A stretch of 64,000 nucleotides of DNA, taken from Hemibagrus wyckioides. Its lineage: Eukaryota; Chordata; Actinopteri; Siluriformes; Bagridae. Within the stretch, counting starts at the first letter, position 1. The number at the start of each line of letters is the position of its first letter. The notes beneath the pieces were generated by a model, which was not told the origin of the DNA, searched no databases, and saw only the letters and a program-made list of their open reading frames with translations. The DNA lies in contig NC_080723.1 of NCBI RefSeq assembly GCF_019097595.1, positions 17,253,511 to 17,317,510 on the forward strand, in the 5' to 3' direction. The position numbers and the translations under genes are program-made. This document shows positions 36,846-48,986 of the stretch, in pieces.

Positions 36846-39060
36846 TATATGTTGTATATATTTTATTTTATTGGCAGGTAGTTCTTTTCTTGCTTCTCTT
36901 TTAAAAATTATTGTTTAAAATAATAACCAATGGAATAAAATGTAATACATTACTATAAAACAGTAAATATGTTTGATAATAGGTTTTTAATAAACTTAAA
37001 TTTGGTGTCTAAAAATTTCTTTTAATGGAAAATAATAGATTGTTCTCATATTTAAGATATTTTAATTTGCTAATGTCATTTTTTTGGCAGTGCAACAACA
37101 ATTAGATTCTAATTCTTAATCATTAATGAGTAAAAATAACAGCTTTATTATTATTAGCAAGTTAAACTATCTTGAATATTTACAATATTTCATATTTAAA
37201 TATTACAAGACACCAAATCTGAGTTTTTATTATTAAACCTATTTTCTAGGCATATTTTACTGCTTCAACTGACCTCAACTGACTCTTTATACAGCATGGA
37301 CTCTTTGTACAGCAGCCAATACCTCAGACTTTATATTTCTTGCATTTCTTTTTTTTTCATGCACCAACTGCTCATAATTACACATATGCACTTTATCTTA
37401 ACAGTTCTTCATAACACCCAACACTCTACATTCATCCCACCATATTTCACCTGTAACTGTATCATTTCTTATGCTTAATGATGTTTTTTTTTTGTCTATT
37501 TATTTTCCGCTGTCTTCATCTGCTACTCTGCTATTTTCACTTTATCTTATTTTATTTTTTATCTCATATTTATTTGTGTCTTATTCGATTTCATTTAATT
37601 TCACTGTATTATATTCTAGGTTAATTTTCTTAATCCCCTTTGACTCTTTTCTATTTTTTTTTTTTTTTTATGAAAATGGCACATGACAAATAAAATTTTT
37701 ATTTGAAATTTTAATTATTTTTTACCTTAATATTTTCTTGTTCTCTTGGCAGATTACTTTCTAAATTTTAAGTGTTAATTTCTAGAAAGAAGTAAAATGA
37801 TCTAAAACAATAAGCTTTGAAAAATGTCCAGAAATAGGCTTAATAATCTTAGATTTGGTTTATTCTAATCCTATCATAAGAAATAGCAGATACACTTGAA
37901 AAATGTTTTCACAAGATGTATTTTTATGCAGTGTATAGCTATCAAAAATGCATCAAGTTACCACTCGCACTGAACAGAAGAGACACTTTAATAATTCTGT
38001 TTTCCTCGTGTGTTTATAAAACTGGATACGCCGCACTATAGCCGCTTTTTAAGATTTCGACGCTGGACTGTTTTTCCCACTTTGTTCTGCTAAAATAGTA
38101 TTTTGGGTCTGCATCCAGGCCTCCAGTTCGTGACTGAGTTCAGTTTTAAGCAACACTCTATTGCTTTTTGTTTTAAAGCAAAGAAATAATAAGAATTTAA
38201 TTTGACGAGAATCTTTACTTTTAGGAGTCATCTTAATCTGAGTTTAGGAGTCATTTTAATCTGATAATATTCACTGTATGCTATGTAAGCAACGTTTGAG
38301 TTTCAGGCACAGAAAGACAACTGCCCCAGTACACATAAAATCACTTTTAGGACAATTATAGGTTGTTTGATTTTATATTTAATAGTTGAACACATATATT
38401 AACAATATTATACAATGATATGTGTTTTATTCAGAGACCCAGTTCAAGAGACAAGCTAAAAGGTTTCAGCAGATTTGTTGGTCAGTAAAAGTGGAACCTG
38501 ATATCTTAAACTGACCTTTTGATGTTTATTCATTTCTAATAATCAATTTTAAAACTCCTCCTTTTTTGTCAGAAGCCCGATTTTGACTTCGATAATTGTC
38601 AAGACAGTTATCACATCATGTTTCACTTCAGCCTCCGTAGCACCCAGCTATCAGCGAACAAAAATGCCGAGTCAGCTGGAGCTCCGGCGATGAAGCGGCG
38701 TCACTAACGGGATTGTTGTCATCTCCAATACGGTGTTGTTGCAGGAGATGAGCAATCCTCTCCAGTTAACTGAAGGCTAGCGTTTCAATCAGGCTTCATG
38801 TTTCATTTTAACAAGACAGTCTACTCCTCGCGGGTTAAAATCAGTGTCTGTACAATTCCCTTCCTTATACAATGAGGAGAAATTAGTATTCAGACCCATG
38901 TTGTTGTTGTTATTAAATGTAGTTTCACTGCAAAAGTCCACATCATATTTACACACAGATTGTCTATACATTTCTTCCAAAAAAGTTTACTTTTTACTGC
39001 AAAGCTGTTGTTGGCAACATCTTCAAATTATTCTAGCATAAGAATTAATTACATTTTTCA
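36846..39060. other. AT-rich non-coding; possible LINE 3' UTR
   Basis: 37,270-37,700 is T-rich, ends 'gacaaataaaatttttattt' and resembles a LINE 3' untranslated tail. No coding remnant is seen. The rest has no recognisable feature. Confidence 0.35.
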
Positions 39061-39069
39061 TCTTTTATT

Positions 39070-39580
39070 CCCCAAGGTTACAAGACTCTCTCTAATGAAA
39101 CGCCTCTGATTTTCTCCCCAAATTCGCCTCCTTGGTTGAAGAGATTCTGATGAATTTTCTTTTCTATTATATCCTGGTACACTGCACCATTCGTGTGACG
39201 ATCAATGACGTGTAAAATGCCATCGTACTGTTAAAAAATAAATAAATCCCCATATTACGATGCTCCCACCATCGTGCTTTACATGGTGCTTTAGTTGTTC
39301 TTCATACGCTCATATTTTTAAGCTTTCATTCTCCAAACATAAGAAGGTGAATTAATCCTGAAGGGTTCTATTTTTCTTTCTGTCTGATCAGAGTATATTG
39401 TTTCATAAGAGTTTTGTCTGCATGTTTTAGACGGACATCTCGTGATGCAGAAGCAGATTATTGCTTATTGTTCTCCGTCGTTCCTGCTGCTTTCAGGTCG
39501 TCCTGCAACTCTTTAGTGCCGTCTCCTCGGTTTCTTCCTCATTATAAGGCCAGAGACGTGTCTAGGGACAATTAGTTGTA
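39070..39580 (-). mobile_element. decayed DNA-transposon relic (reverse)
   Basis: On the - strand 'aaagcaccatgtaaagcacg' followed by 'atggtgggagcatcgtaat' reads KHHVKHDGGSIV, the glycine-box region of Tc1/mariner transposases (VKHGGGSIMxWG). The flanks keep text typical of a transposon family common in fish ('ctccaaacataagaagg', 'tctgatcagagtatat'). There are many breaks and no clear ends. Confidence 0.45.
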
Positions 39581-39659
39581 TCTGTCTGTCTGTCTCTGGA
39601 ATATAGTCCTCCATTCATTTCCCTATTTTGTTATGTTAAGGAATAAATGCTTTTTTGTT

Positions 39660-39785
39660 TATATTATCTCTGGTGGTCCAGCAGCAGGATCCCGTGCTAT
39701 GACCATCATAGCCCGGATTTAAATCCCAGGTAGGAACCAAACCCGGCCACTTAGCTTTCAGTTCCGGTCCCAAGCCTGGATAAAA
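39660..39785 (+). mobile_element. SINE-like fragment
   Basis: 'tggtggtccagcagcaggat', 'atttaaatcccaggtagg', 'ggccacttagctttcagttc' and 'ccggtcccaagcctggataa' resemble the body of a tRNA-derived SINE, directly before a second copy. Confidence 0.45.
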
Positions 39786-39786
39786 T

Positions 39787-39970
39787 GGGAGGAGGAAGTG
39801 GTAGCTTAGTGGGCAAGGTGTTGAACAACTGATCAGACGGTTGAAAGTTCACATCCCAGGTCCACCAGGCTGCCATCGCTGGACTCCTTAGCAAGGCCCT
39901 TAAGCTTCAATTGGTCAGCTGTACAAAATGAGGTCAAGCCCTAGATAAGAGTGTCTGCCAAAAGTAAATG
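39787..39970 (+). mobile_element. tRNA-derived SINE with LINE-type tail
   Basis: Box A-like 'tggtagcttagtgggcaagg', box B-like 'ggttgaaagttcacatccc', body 'accaggctgccatcgctgga' and 'gcaaggcccttaagcttcaa', tail 'gataagagtgtctgccaaaa'. The tail is that of fish L2-type LINEs, which presumably mobilised it. Confidence 0.65.
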
Positions 39971-42060
39971 AAATGGGAGGGTTGTGTGAGTACTTACAAG
40001 ACATTATGAGTACTTCAACTCATTCAGTTCTTTCAATGCTCAACTTTTAACAGACGTCTCAAGGAGGCAGTTGGACATACGGCGCTTCTCACTACTACAC
40101 ACCTAATTGGATTCTGCTCCACAAGTTGACAACAATTCGAAGCAAAACTGATTAGCAGTAGCTACACAAACCGAATCAACGCAATGCTTCCAACTGAACT
40201 CATTTGAATAAGCCGAAGTCTGTTATACCCTTTAGATACTGCTTTAGATACTGCAAGATACAAATGACTCACCTAACTGATTTGTCCTTATGAGTTTAAG
40301 TGAATCAATAAAATTCCATCACTATTAGCACACAAGTGGAGATATGCTCAGGAAGTGTATTAGATAACAAAAATAGTGTCCGTGTACTCATTTCTCCCGA
40401 CTGTAAGACCCTCTTTTAGAAATGCAAAGTTGCATTGTCTTTAAAAAAAACATTTGTTGTTGGTTTCAAATAGTTGCGTTAGTTTGCTCAGACAGCCGCA
40501 GCATCGACCGCCGTGTTTGAAGCTAACCCGAACACGCTGATAATTCACTGCCTCTGAGCTCTTTGTATTTTTCTCATTGCGATTCAGGGTGGGCCGAGCG
40601 GGCCGGGCGGGCCGAGCGCCGGCTGCTAATCACAGTCCAAACAGCTTCTGCAGTATCCAGCAGCAGACAGTAGGTCTAGGAAGCACTGCTGAGTACAGAG
40701 GAGTTGTTTATCTGTGAAGGCATGCCCTCGCTCCATCATCATGCCCACAGAGACGGCACCATAAAGCACGTTTCTCACTAAGATAAGGTCTCCAGACTGG
40801 GTCTATCTGCCTGGCTTGCTACACTACACTGGGAGAGGGAGAGAGAAAAATAAATGAAGAACAACTTGTGTTTACTGTGTTGCCGTGATATAATTCCTTA
40901 ATACCAGCCGTAGGATCTTTTTCCCCCGGAAGATTCTTTCGAACGTGTTTGAATTTTTGACTAAATGAGTTGTTTCTATTCAGTGGAAAAGAATGTCAAG
41001 TTTTGAGCTTTCTTAGGACTAAGGCTACTTTTTTTTCCCCTTTGTCTTTCGAAAGTTGATTGGCTTTGTGCTAGCCCAACCATGACGGGCTTCCTTAGCC
41101 ATGGCGTCCGAGAGCTATATATGAATCGGGCCGGACTGTTTTCATGAATAAAAAGGCAGGTATTATTTTATTATAGTGTGCCGTGAGCACGAATAATGCG
41201 CAGATCCTTGAAAGTGGGGGAATTGTTTGAGTTCCGTATAATTTCTCCATCTCTATATCAAATCTTATTACCAATCTCCACTTTCAATCGGCCAGGGGAT
41301 TCCGAGCGTTATTGCACAACACCTGGCTGGTTTCCCCCTTGATAGAAAAAAATCTGCTTAAAACTTTTTAGAGCTCTTTAATCAGATTGTACATAGGGTT
41401 TTTTTTTCTTTCTTTGTTAAATTAGTCCTCAATTTTGACACGGCATGGTGTTTGTCTTCTGTAAACCTCACTTTAAAATGAATCTGTATCAAGGTGCGGT
41501 CTGTTCTGCAGCAGTTGTATTGAATTAAACGGAATACAAATAGTGTCTGTCTCCAATGAAATATATTTTTTCTGTATTTTCTCCAAAATATAAATGCGTG
41601 AAAAGCTCCAGGCAGCGCAATGACATTAAACACATGCCTAAACATCAACACGGCACGGGCGGACAAATCATAAATTTATTATCTAGCCCACAGGCCGAGT
41701 GGAAAACTTCAGTCTGCCGACCAGGAAATGTAAGCTAGCATAATTTAATAATGCATAAGGCTTAGTTAAGTACATTTAAAACAGTTAAAGCGTGTCGGCT
41801 AGATTCTGCGGTGTTCTGATATTTTTCTGCTCCCACTAGCATCTTTGTTTTTTTCTAGATATGTTTAACTTTGATGGAGCCTAATTGACAGCTTTGCACT
41901 GGACTATATTTTGCTCAGTATTTCAACATGATGCAGGTTGTTGCTTCTGAAAAGACTGTCGCTGTCATCTATTCATGCTAAACAATCCGCTTAATAAAAA
42001 TAGTTCTGGTCGTATGTGAGTAGTGCAGCAGGAAGTGGGACTGTACCAGCCAAAATAAAA
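39971..42060. other. mostly unique non-coding DNA
   Basis: 40,588-40,622 is a local GC spike made of near-repeats of 'gggccgagc' and 'gggccgggc'. 40,880-41,760 has balanced composition and no protein-like frame; it could include conserved non-coding sequence. Confidence 0.35.
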
Positions 42061-42061
42061 A

Positions 42062-43275
42062 ACTGTCAGTGGTTATCAGGGTCCAAGTGGTGAGTGTCTG
42101 TGATGATTGGGATCTGTTGTGATCATCAGGGTCCAAGAAGAAAACATCAAGGTCCAAGAGTATGGAGTCAATTCAATGCCACATATATTCGCAAAAGAAT
42201 TTGTGTTTGCACAAAAAAAATAAAGTTTTGCAAACGAAAAAATTAAATTTGTGAGAAAAAAATAAGTTTTGCAAAACAAAAATCAAGAGTTGCAAAATAT
42301 AAATGACTTAAATTTATTTGCGACGCTGCTTTTATTTTGCGTTTCAGTGAAATGTGAGTTTGCAATTCCGTTTTTTCTTTGCACTTCGCTTTTGTTTGCG
42401 TTTGACTTTCTGGCACTGTTTTGGCGTGGGGGTGGAGTCAAGGTATTGGGGCGTGGTAAGCACATACAAGAGGGTGTTTGTTGGGGTTAAAGCAGTATTT
42501 ATCAGGGTCCAAGTGGGTGTTAAAAATGGGATCCATCAGGTGATAATTACGGCCTAAGTAGTAATCACTGGGGTCCAACTGGTGTTCACTGAGGTCCAGG
42601 TGGTGTTCATCTGGGTTCAATTGGTGTTTATTAAGGAACAATTGGTGTTCATTGAGGTCCAAGTCATGATCACTGGGGTCCAGATAGTGTTCATTGGGGT
42701 CCGAGTGGTGTTCATTAAGGTCCAACTGGTGTTCATTGGGGTTCAAGTCATGATCATTGGGCTCCAGATGGTGTTAATTGGGGTCCAAGTGGTGTTCATC
42801 GGGGTCCAGATGGTGTTCATTAGGGTCCAAGTGGTGTTCTTCGGGTTCCAAGTGTTGTTTATCAGGGTTTAAGTTGTGTTTATTGATGTCCAACTAATCA
42901 GGGTCTAACTGGTGTTTGTAGGGGTCCAAGTCGTGATCATCGGGGTCTAAGTGGTGTCTATCGGAGTCCAAGTGGTGTTTATCAGGGTTTAAGGTGTGTT
43001 CATTGGCATCCAAATCATCAGGGTCCAATTTGTGATCATTGGGGTCTAAGTGGTGATAACTGGGGACCAAGCTGTAATCATCAAGGGGCCAAGTGGCCCA
43101 AGCGGTATTTATCAAAATCCAGTTGAGTGATCATTGTCCAGTGATTTTAAAAAACAGGATCCAAAAAGGTGATAATTGGGGTCCAAGCAGTAATCACTAG
43201 GGTCCTGGTGGGTGTTCATCAGGTGTCAAGCACTGATTATCAGGGTACAAGTGGGTAATCACTTGGGTCCAACTA
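42062..43275. repeat. 21-bp minisatellite (ggtccaagtggtgttcattgg), interrupted
   Basis: Repeats of about 21 bp run from 42,062 to 42,157 and again from about 42,490 to 43,275, with units degenerating at the edges. Since 21 is a multiple of three, both strands stay open over several units and read as heptads: about 96 codons on + at 42,582-42,872 (xVFIxVQ) and about 102 codons on - at 42,438-42,746 (LDPNEHx). These are by-products of the period. 42,158-42,489 is a different, A/T-biased sequence between the two blocks. Confidence 0.9.
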
Positions 43276-44481
43276 CATAACCAGAGAGTTCATTCTGCTG
43301 ATTCAAGACAGATTTGAATCTATCTGCACCGATATTCATAATATTCTTGTATTCTTATCTTTTCTGTCAAATCTTGCATATGTTTTGAGGTTCAGAATTG
43401 GAAATGCAGTGTTTTAAATGTTCCATATGGCTTTAGCGGTTCTAAGTTTGACGTTGTCGACAGAGGCGTTACAATGGCATCACACTAGGAACTGAGGGCC
43501 TTTTGTTTCAGTTCCAGACCAGAATTCCTGAGCTAAAGTTTCTGAGTGGAAAGTCAGCTATTAATATTTAGCAGTGCATATGCTGCTGTGACCTGCACAC
43601 AGCTGGTCCAGCTGCCCCCACACTCACATATGTAGTGGCTTTTTGTTTGTTCCAGTAAGTTAGAAAGCCTTTGAAGCTTTGGGAAGAAAAAAAAACAGTT
43701 AAAGAAAGTGGAAGCTATATGCTGTCAGCACCGACGGCTATTCTGAGTCAGGCAGTCAATTATTCTGTAAAGCCATGGGCGAATCTAGAGTTTAACCCTT
43801 CGAGGGGCTCAGCATTGCAATGAGGACGAATGACGTGCCAACAATGAAGAAATACAAATAACAGCTGCAGCTGAACGCAAAAGGGCACGATGTTTTATGT
43901 GTGGATAGGTTTGTGTTGTGTGTGTATGCTTGTAAAGTAGTGTTTCATTTCTTTATGGGAGAGAGCTTTGAATTGAATAATAAAAAATAGTCATATATAC
44001 CGTGTTTCAGCTACAGTCTTACAAGAACAGATTTATTTTGCATGTAAGCCGAATTCCAACCACATTAGAAATGTGTATGTATGTTATCCAGCTGTGAATG
44101 TCAAATAATCCAGATGCAAGTAATTGATGACGATTCGCCGTTTGATTTAAAGACACAGTGCGCTTTTAGACCGCACGACTTTAATTGGCACAAAAAGCCT
44201 GCCTCGGATTCCGTAAAGCAAACCTCATTCAGTCTCGGTGATGTATAATGTCTTGATTTAGCTTTACAGCAGAAGAGTGAGGGAGGAGGTGGCATGCGGG
44301 TCACTCTGAAAATATACAAGAAGCATGCAGTCAGTCAATAACTCAAAGAAGAAGCTTGCTTTCTTTCTTTCTGTTGTTTACACTTTCATCCATTTCTCTC
44401 TGTATGTGTGCATCAAACCTTCGTGCGCTGAGGCGGTATCAGAAACTGTTTATATCTCAAGATCTCATGCTTTCTTTCTTT

Positions 44482-44528
<47 letters not shown>

Positions 44529-46140
44529 TGGTTCAGATTTCCGATTTTCGTTATGATATGAAAGCCAACTTGCTAAAATCTGGGATTTCTAAGAAAAATC
44601 TAATCAAGCCGCTGAATTCAGATTTGATTGAGTTGCCTCTGGGAATTTCTTCATAATTACAGCCGTAATTTCCACAAACGATCCTCAGTAACGCAATCAG
44701 CACTACTGCTGTCATGTACTACTTTAATGCTAACTCTTTGTGTCGCGCAAAATGAATTTGCAGCGTAAATGGCTGAGCTGATAAGCCTGGAAGTGTGTTC
44801 AAACACAAAATGGTCAGCTTGTGCATTTTTGAATGCTTCAGTTTATTGTTCGTAATTTACCTTCTTTCTCAAACGTGTATTCAGAGTTATCGGTAAGGTA
44901 CCTTGTGGCCAATGATCTTGCCTCACATTCCGCAAAAGTAATTTTCTGTTTTTGCCCAGCGCAAACCACAGTTCATGTTTGCAAAGGGCAAAGTGCAAAG
45001 TCTAAAGCAAAAAAGCATTTGAACTCGACAATGAGATTTCCATTCCCCCCCCCCCCCCTCGCTCGCCGTGGCTCTGGGTGGCGAAGACGCTGCATCGTGT
45101 AACCTTGGTGTCAGCAGTCTGTGCCGGTCATTTGAATGTGCAGGCACATTGCCAAAGATGAAGTTAATGACCTTAGATGCCACAATCAGCCTTGATGATA
45201 GTGCATTGCAATATGAGGGAATTGGTATTCATCGGGTCCACTGCAAGCGATGAATTATTAATGCCTGGCTGCAAGTAAACTTTTCCACCGTGTAGAGGTG
45301 GGGAGGGCGGCTGTGGGCTAAACAGTGGGATGGGAAGAGAATATGAAACGCACAGCTCCATCACGAATCGGAGTTTAGACGTGGAGCCTACTCTGTCAAC
45401 AGTTATGTCATCATTTGGTACCGCGTAATGTGGAAATAAATGAGTGAGTCTCAAAGGCGTATTTAATATAAATAGAATCTAATATAATATGACCTTATTA
45501 TAACAAACTCAATAAGGTGGTGATCGGTTCACACTGTTAAAGCGAAGCTTGGCGTATTCGCATATTATTTTAGGTAGAGCATACTTTCATGACTTTTCAT
45601 GTGCGTAAGATGTTAAAGCAAGGCGGCACGAGATATTAAAACTATCCGTAACGTAGTCTGTCAGGCGTCCGGAGATGTCTCTTCCAAGCCAGAAGCTAGA
45701 ACACCTATAGTAGCATTTCTAGCACATCCTTTTGATAAGGAATTAACCTGCGTTGCTTATGCCACTAAAACAAATATGACCAATATTTCCGAGTGAGAAT
45801 AAAAGCATGACTCAGCTTATCATCATCGTCATCATCATCATCATGGAATATGAGGTTTAACTCGTGCTGTGTTCCTTGAATGGGAAATGATGCGTTGACA
45901 TTATTAGTGTGGGATTTAAATGTCAAGTCACAGCTATGCATTACAGCAAGATTTCTCACTGCTGCTCGAGCCGTAGCTTAATTATTTCTTCTCCGATTTG
46001 GATACTGAAATTAAGGAGGACTGCAGACTTCATTTTTTTAATGATGTCTTCGAATTTGTAATAGATAGGAAGTTAATTGCAAGTAAAGCTATGATGGATG
46101 ACTGTGTATACGATATAGCGACACCTACTTGTTGAAATTC
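43276..46140. other. mostly unique non-coding; (TTTA)n and candidate conserved element
   Basis: (TTTA)n lies at 44,481-44,529, a C-run at 45,046-45,058 and (CAT)n at 45,822-45,843. 44,880-45,260 is compositionally balanced with POU-, PAX- and GATA-length AT motifs and no coding pattern, so it could be a conserved non-coding element. No gene was recognised. Confidence 0.35.
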
Positions 46141-46144
46141 CTGT

Positions 46145-46700
46145 TCCAGTTGGAATTGTTCTCCCTTTGCTGTTATAATAATCTCTACGATTCTGGAAAT
46201 GGTTTCCACTAGTTGTCAGAGTGTGGTTTTGGGGATTAGTGATCATTCGGCTACAAGAGCATTAGTGAGATCAGGTATATTGGTCAAGGTTCAGAACCTC
46301 CAAGATGCCGCTGTTGGGCTCTTAAAGAAGGTCTTTAACTCTGTCTTCTCCTGTATGCTGTTTCTTGACCCTGTGTCAACTTCCTAAACTTGGATATGGC
46401 AAGCAAATCCTTTCACTGTGCTGTAGCAAATAAATAAAGGCTTCTTCTACTGATGATGCGTGAGGATTCAGTGTTCCAGTTCATCCCAAAGGTGTTCATT
46501 GGGGTTGAGTCGGAGTTCAGGACACTTGAGTTTTTCCACTTTGTCATTGTCATGCCAGAACAGGTTTGAGCATCTTAGTTGCAGTTACAGTTACAGAGGC
46601 ATTCTAGGCAGTTATGTACCTTACTGTTTAGAATATTTTTGGGGAAGAACCACATGTGGGGGTCACCTCCACATACTTTCGGCCACACAGAATGTATAAT
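46145..46700 (-). mobile_element. Tc1-like remnant (reverse), split by a SINE
   Basis: Left part 46,145-46,275: 'tgctgttataataatctcta', 'tgatcattcggctacaagag' and 'cattagtgagatcaggta'. It resumes at about 46,450 with 'ctgatgatgcgtgaggattc', 'ttcatcccaaaggtgttcat', 'gtcatgccagaacagg' and the terminal-type 'tccacatactttcggccaca'. The order matches the 24,680 and 4,905 copies. Frame broken. Confidence 0.75.
46276..46449 (+). mobile_element. SINE family 2 nested in the Tc1 remnant
   Basis: 'gatgccgctgttgggctctt', 'gaccctgtgtcaacttccta', 'cctttcactgtgctgtagca' and 'aataaataaaggcttctt' are the 3' two-thirds of family 2, lying between two halves of one Tc1 copy. The insertion therefore post-dates that Tc1 copy. 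Confidence 0.75.
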
Positions 46701-47423
46701 TATGGCATCGTTTGTCTATTGGTTCAATGGCCTCATTTCAGTACAAACCGTGCAGAAAAAGGGTTTGAAGTCTTGGGGAACGACGTAAACATCAGTCTAG
46801 ACGTCTCCCCGACTCAGCTCACTACATGTTACTTACATGCAATCCAGTGCATGGATTTCTGCCATCAGCACTGAGCTCTAGAAAAAAGAGCAATTGTGAC
46901 AAATGTAATGTATTTTGGGTGTCAGTGTTCCTCTTTTGCATTTCTTCTTTCATCCTTGTGTCTGCCCAAAGCAAACATTTTCCTACATTTCTCTTTGAGT
47001 CATTAGCGTTTGACTTTCCCTCCTTCTTTTCATTATTATGGCGTTTTTCCAAGCTTCCACAGAGAGATCAAACTGTTTCATGCCGTTGGCCCACAATGCT
47101 GTTACTGACAGCTGCTGCCGCCTGTCCTTTCCCTTCATTTCTCTCGTTCTATCCTTCATCTCCTCGAGAATCCACACGGAACTGCCAGCAATATATCTAT
47201 ATTTTAGATTCTTCCTCCAACCCCTTTTTGAGCTTCGAGGGGGCAAACTCGATATACAGCTTAAGGCTATGCATGCTCATTTTTCTGCGCCTACTCCCCC
47301 TCTGTTGTTTTTTCTTCCATTCTTCCCACACTTTCACACATTTGGCAACTGATGTTTGCAAGTGCTGCCAAAATGCTATTTAACCTATTTTCACCACCAA
47401 AACTGGAATGCATCAGTGTAGCA
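46701..47423. other. pyrimidine-rich non-coding DNA
   Basis: A 185-codon + frame (46,826-47,383) is rich in F, S, L and C through its CT/TTC bias and overlaps frames on the other strand. I see no domain and do not call it a gene. Confidence 0.4.
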
Positions 47424-47650
47424 CAGTGGTGGGCACAACACACACACATCTCCTGTACTTAAGTGAAAGTAGAGATACCCTAGTTAAAATGTTACTCCGG
47501 TAAAAGTCCCCAAATTGAATTTCTACTGGAGTTGAAGTAGAAAAGTACTACATTTATCCTAGCTCTAAAGCTGAAAACATGCCTTTTAATACAAGGTCTG
47601 AGAAATGATCATGATAATATTATTCTAAGCCAAGGAGCACAAGGGCACCA
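47424..47650 (+). mobile_element. hAT-like 5' end
   Basis: It starts 'cagtggtgggcacaac' and continues 'ctgtacttaagtgaaagtag', 'agataccctagttaaaatgt', 'tactccggtaaaagtcccca' and 'gttgaagtagaaaagtact'. This is the repeated 'gtacttaagtaaaagta' style of Tol2-type and other fish hAT termini. No transposase frame follows. Confidence 0.6.
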
Positions 47651-48145
47651 TGGAGGCTGTAAAATAACAGGACTTGAGATCATATTGGTTTTCCTGTTAA
47701 GATTTATGTTATTCTTAAGATAGTAACATATTAAAACCTGATAAAACACTTTACCATGTAGCTGGGGAAATGACAGTGTGTGTGTGTGTGTGTGTCAGTC
47801 AGTGTTTACATGGCACAGGTATTTGTGCATGGGCACTACACGAAAAAAGGACCCTTATATACAGATTATATAATATTTTTAGGGCTGAAACAACAAATCG
47901 ATAATGAAAATCACCACGCGACACGACAATGATGAACGACCACATAAAGTTTAATGCAGATTTGTCATGTGCCATATCTGTGTGCTTAATGTGTTGGTCA
48001 TTCACACAGAACGTGTTTTATTCCTAATTCCTTTTCCATTATAATGAAAGCAGTATACGAATGAGTCCCTCGTCCCTCTCATGTTCAAATCATTTCAACT
48101 TTTCCAAGCAGCGCAGCTCATCAATGTCACTCACAGAACATTGGA

Positions 48146-48216
48146 CCAATCAGAAAGCCCCAGAGGCGGGGCAAGCATTGTAAGCTTCGTTTACAGTAGC
48201 AGGTTGTCATGGCAAC
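48146..48216. promoter_or_regulatory. CCAAT box, GC box and RFX X-box cluster
   Basis: CCAAT is at 48,146-48,150, gaggcggggc at 48,163-48,172 and GTTGTCATGGCAAC at 48,203-48,216. The last is a near-perfect RFX X-box (two inverted half sites around AT). The 70-bp cluster looks like a proximal promoter, of the kind used by RFX-driven ciliary or germ-cell genes. It lies 0.8 kb past the 3' end of the PABP-like gene, so it would belong to a different, unseen transcript or to an enhancer. Confidence 0.4.
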
Positions 48217-48312
48217 TTCATGGCACATCCTGAGCCCTTGTAGTTCTGTACTGCGCTTTTAAAACCCATTCCTAAACACAGAGTCTCGTATTTTGTAAAC
48301 ACAAACATACCT

Positions 48313-48402
48313 TCTGTGTGAATGCTTTATTCTGTGTGAATGCTTTATTCTGTGTGAATGCTTTATTCTGCGTGAATGCTTTATCCTGTGTGAATGCTTT
48401 AT
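48313..48402. repeat. 18-bp minisatellite, five units
   Basis: Five back-to-back units of tctgtgtgaatgctttat, the fourth and fifth with single changes. Confidence 0.95.
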
Positions 48403-48781
48403 CTGCATGCTTACTGTACAGTGTCCGGTGTTTATTGTGTAAAGAGCGCTGCGTTACTCCTCATTCACAATGTAGATGATAAACAGAGCTAATAGTTGTA
48501 GTGCAATTACTGCCAAATTAAAACAGTTGAATCAAAATAAACAAACAATATTTGTTTTCAATATCAGTATTTGTTACCAATTAAAAATAACGCAATGCAA
48601 AATTTCTGGAAGACTGAATGGATCATAACTTGGTAGTCTAGTAGCTCTGTCTCTTTAAGAAACACGAACAGTTTGAGGTCAAAAGTTTTCTGCTTAAAAC
48701 CTGGAAAAACATTGTGAAAGTGTAAAGTCTTAGTTTAACGTTCATAGTCGTAATTATTATATTGTATTTCATATATTTTTT

Positions 48782-48792
48782 TTTATTTTATT
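48782..48792 (-). terminator. overlapping AATAAA polyadenylation signals
   Basis: On the - strand two AATAAA hexamers (48,787-48,792 and 48,782-48,787) lie about 195-200 nt after the TAG stop of the PABP-like gene. They are reasonable candidates for its 3' end processing signal. Confidence 0.45.
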
Positions 48793-48986
48793 GTTATATT
48801 TTTATAACCTAACTTTTATTAGATTAAATCATTCGATTTAAATGCTCGAGTCGGAAATAAATAAACATACACCAAGTTTGTTCTCAAAATGTAAATAGAA
48901 TTCAATCAACAATCAGATAAATTATTTACAAGGAGATTGTAACAATAGTCATGAGTTTATAGATATTTTTGATTGTTCTTCTTCTT

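Noticed and set aside
42438..42872. Heptad-repeat proteins on both strands
   Set aside because: They are explained by the 21-bp period of the minisatellite.
46826..47383. 185-codon pyrimidine-biased frame
   Set aside because: Composition-driven (F/S/L/C), overlapped by other frames on both strands, with no domain and no splice support.
48313..48402. Short direct repeats as a CRISPR array
   Set aside because: No spacers between units, and the genome is eukaryotic.
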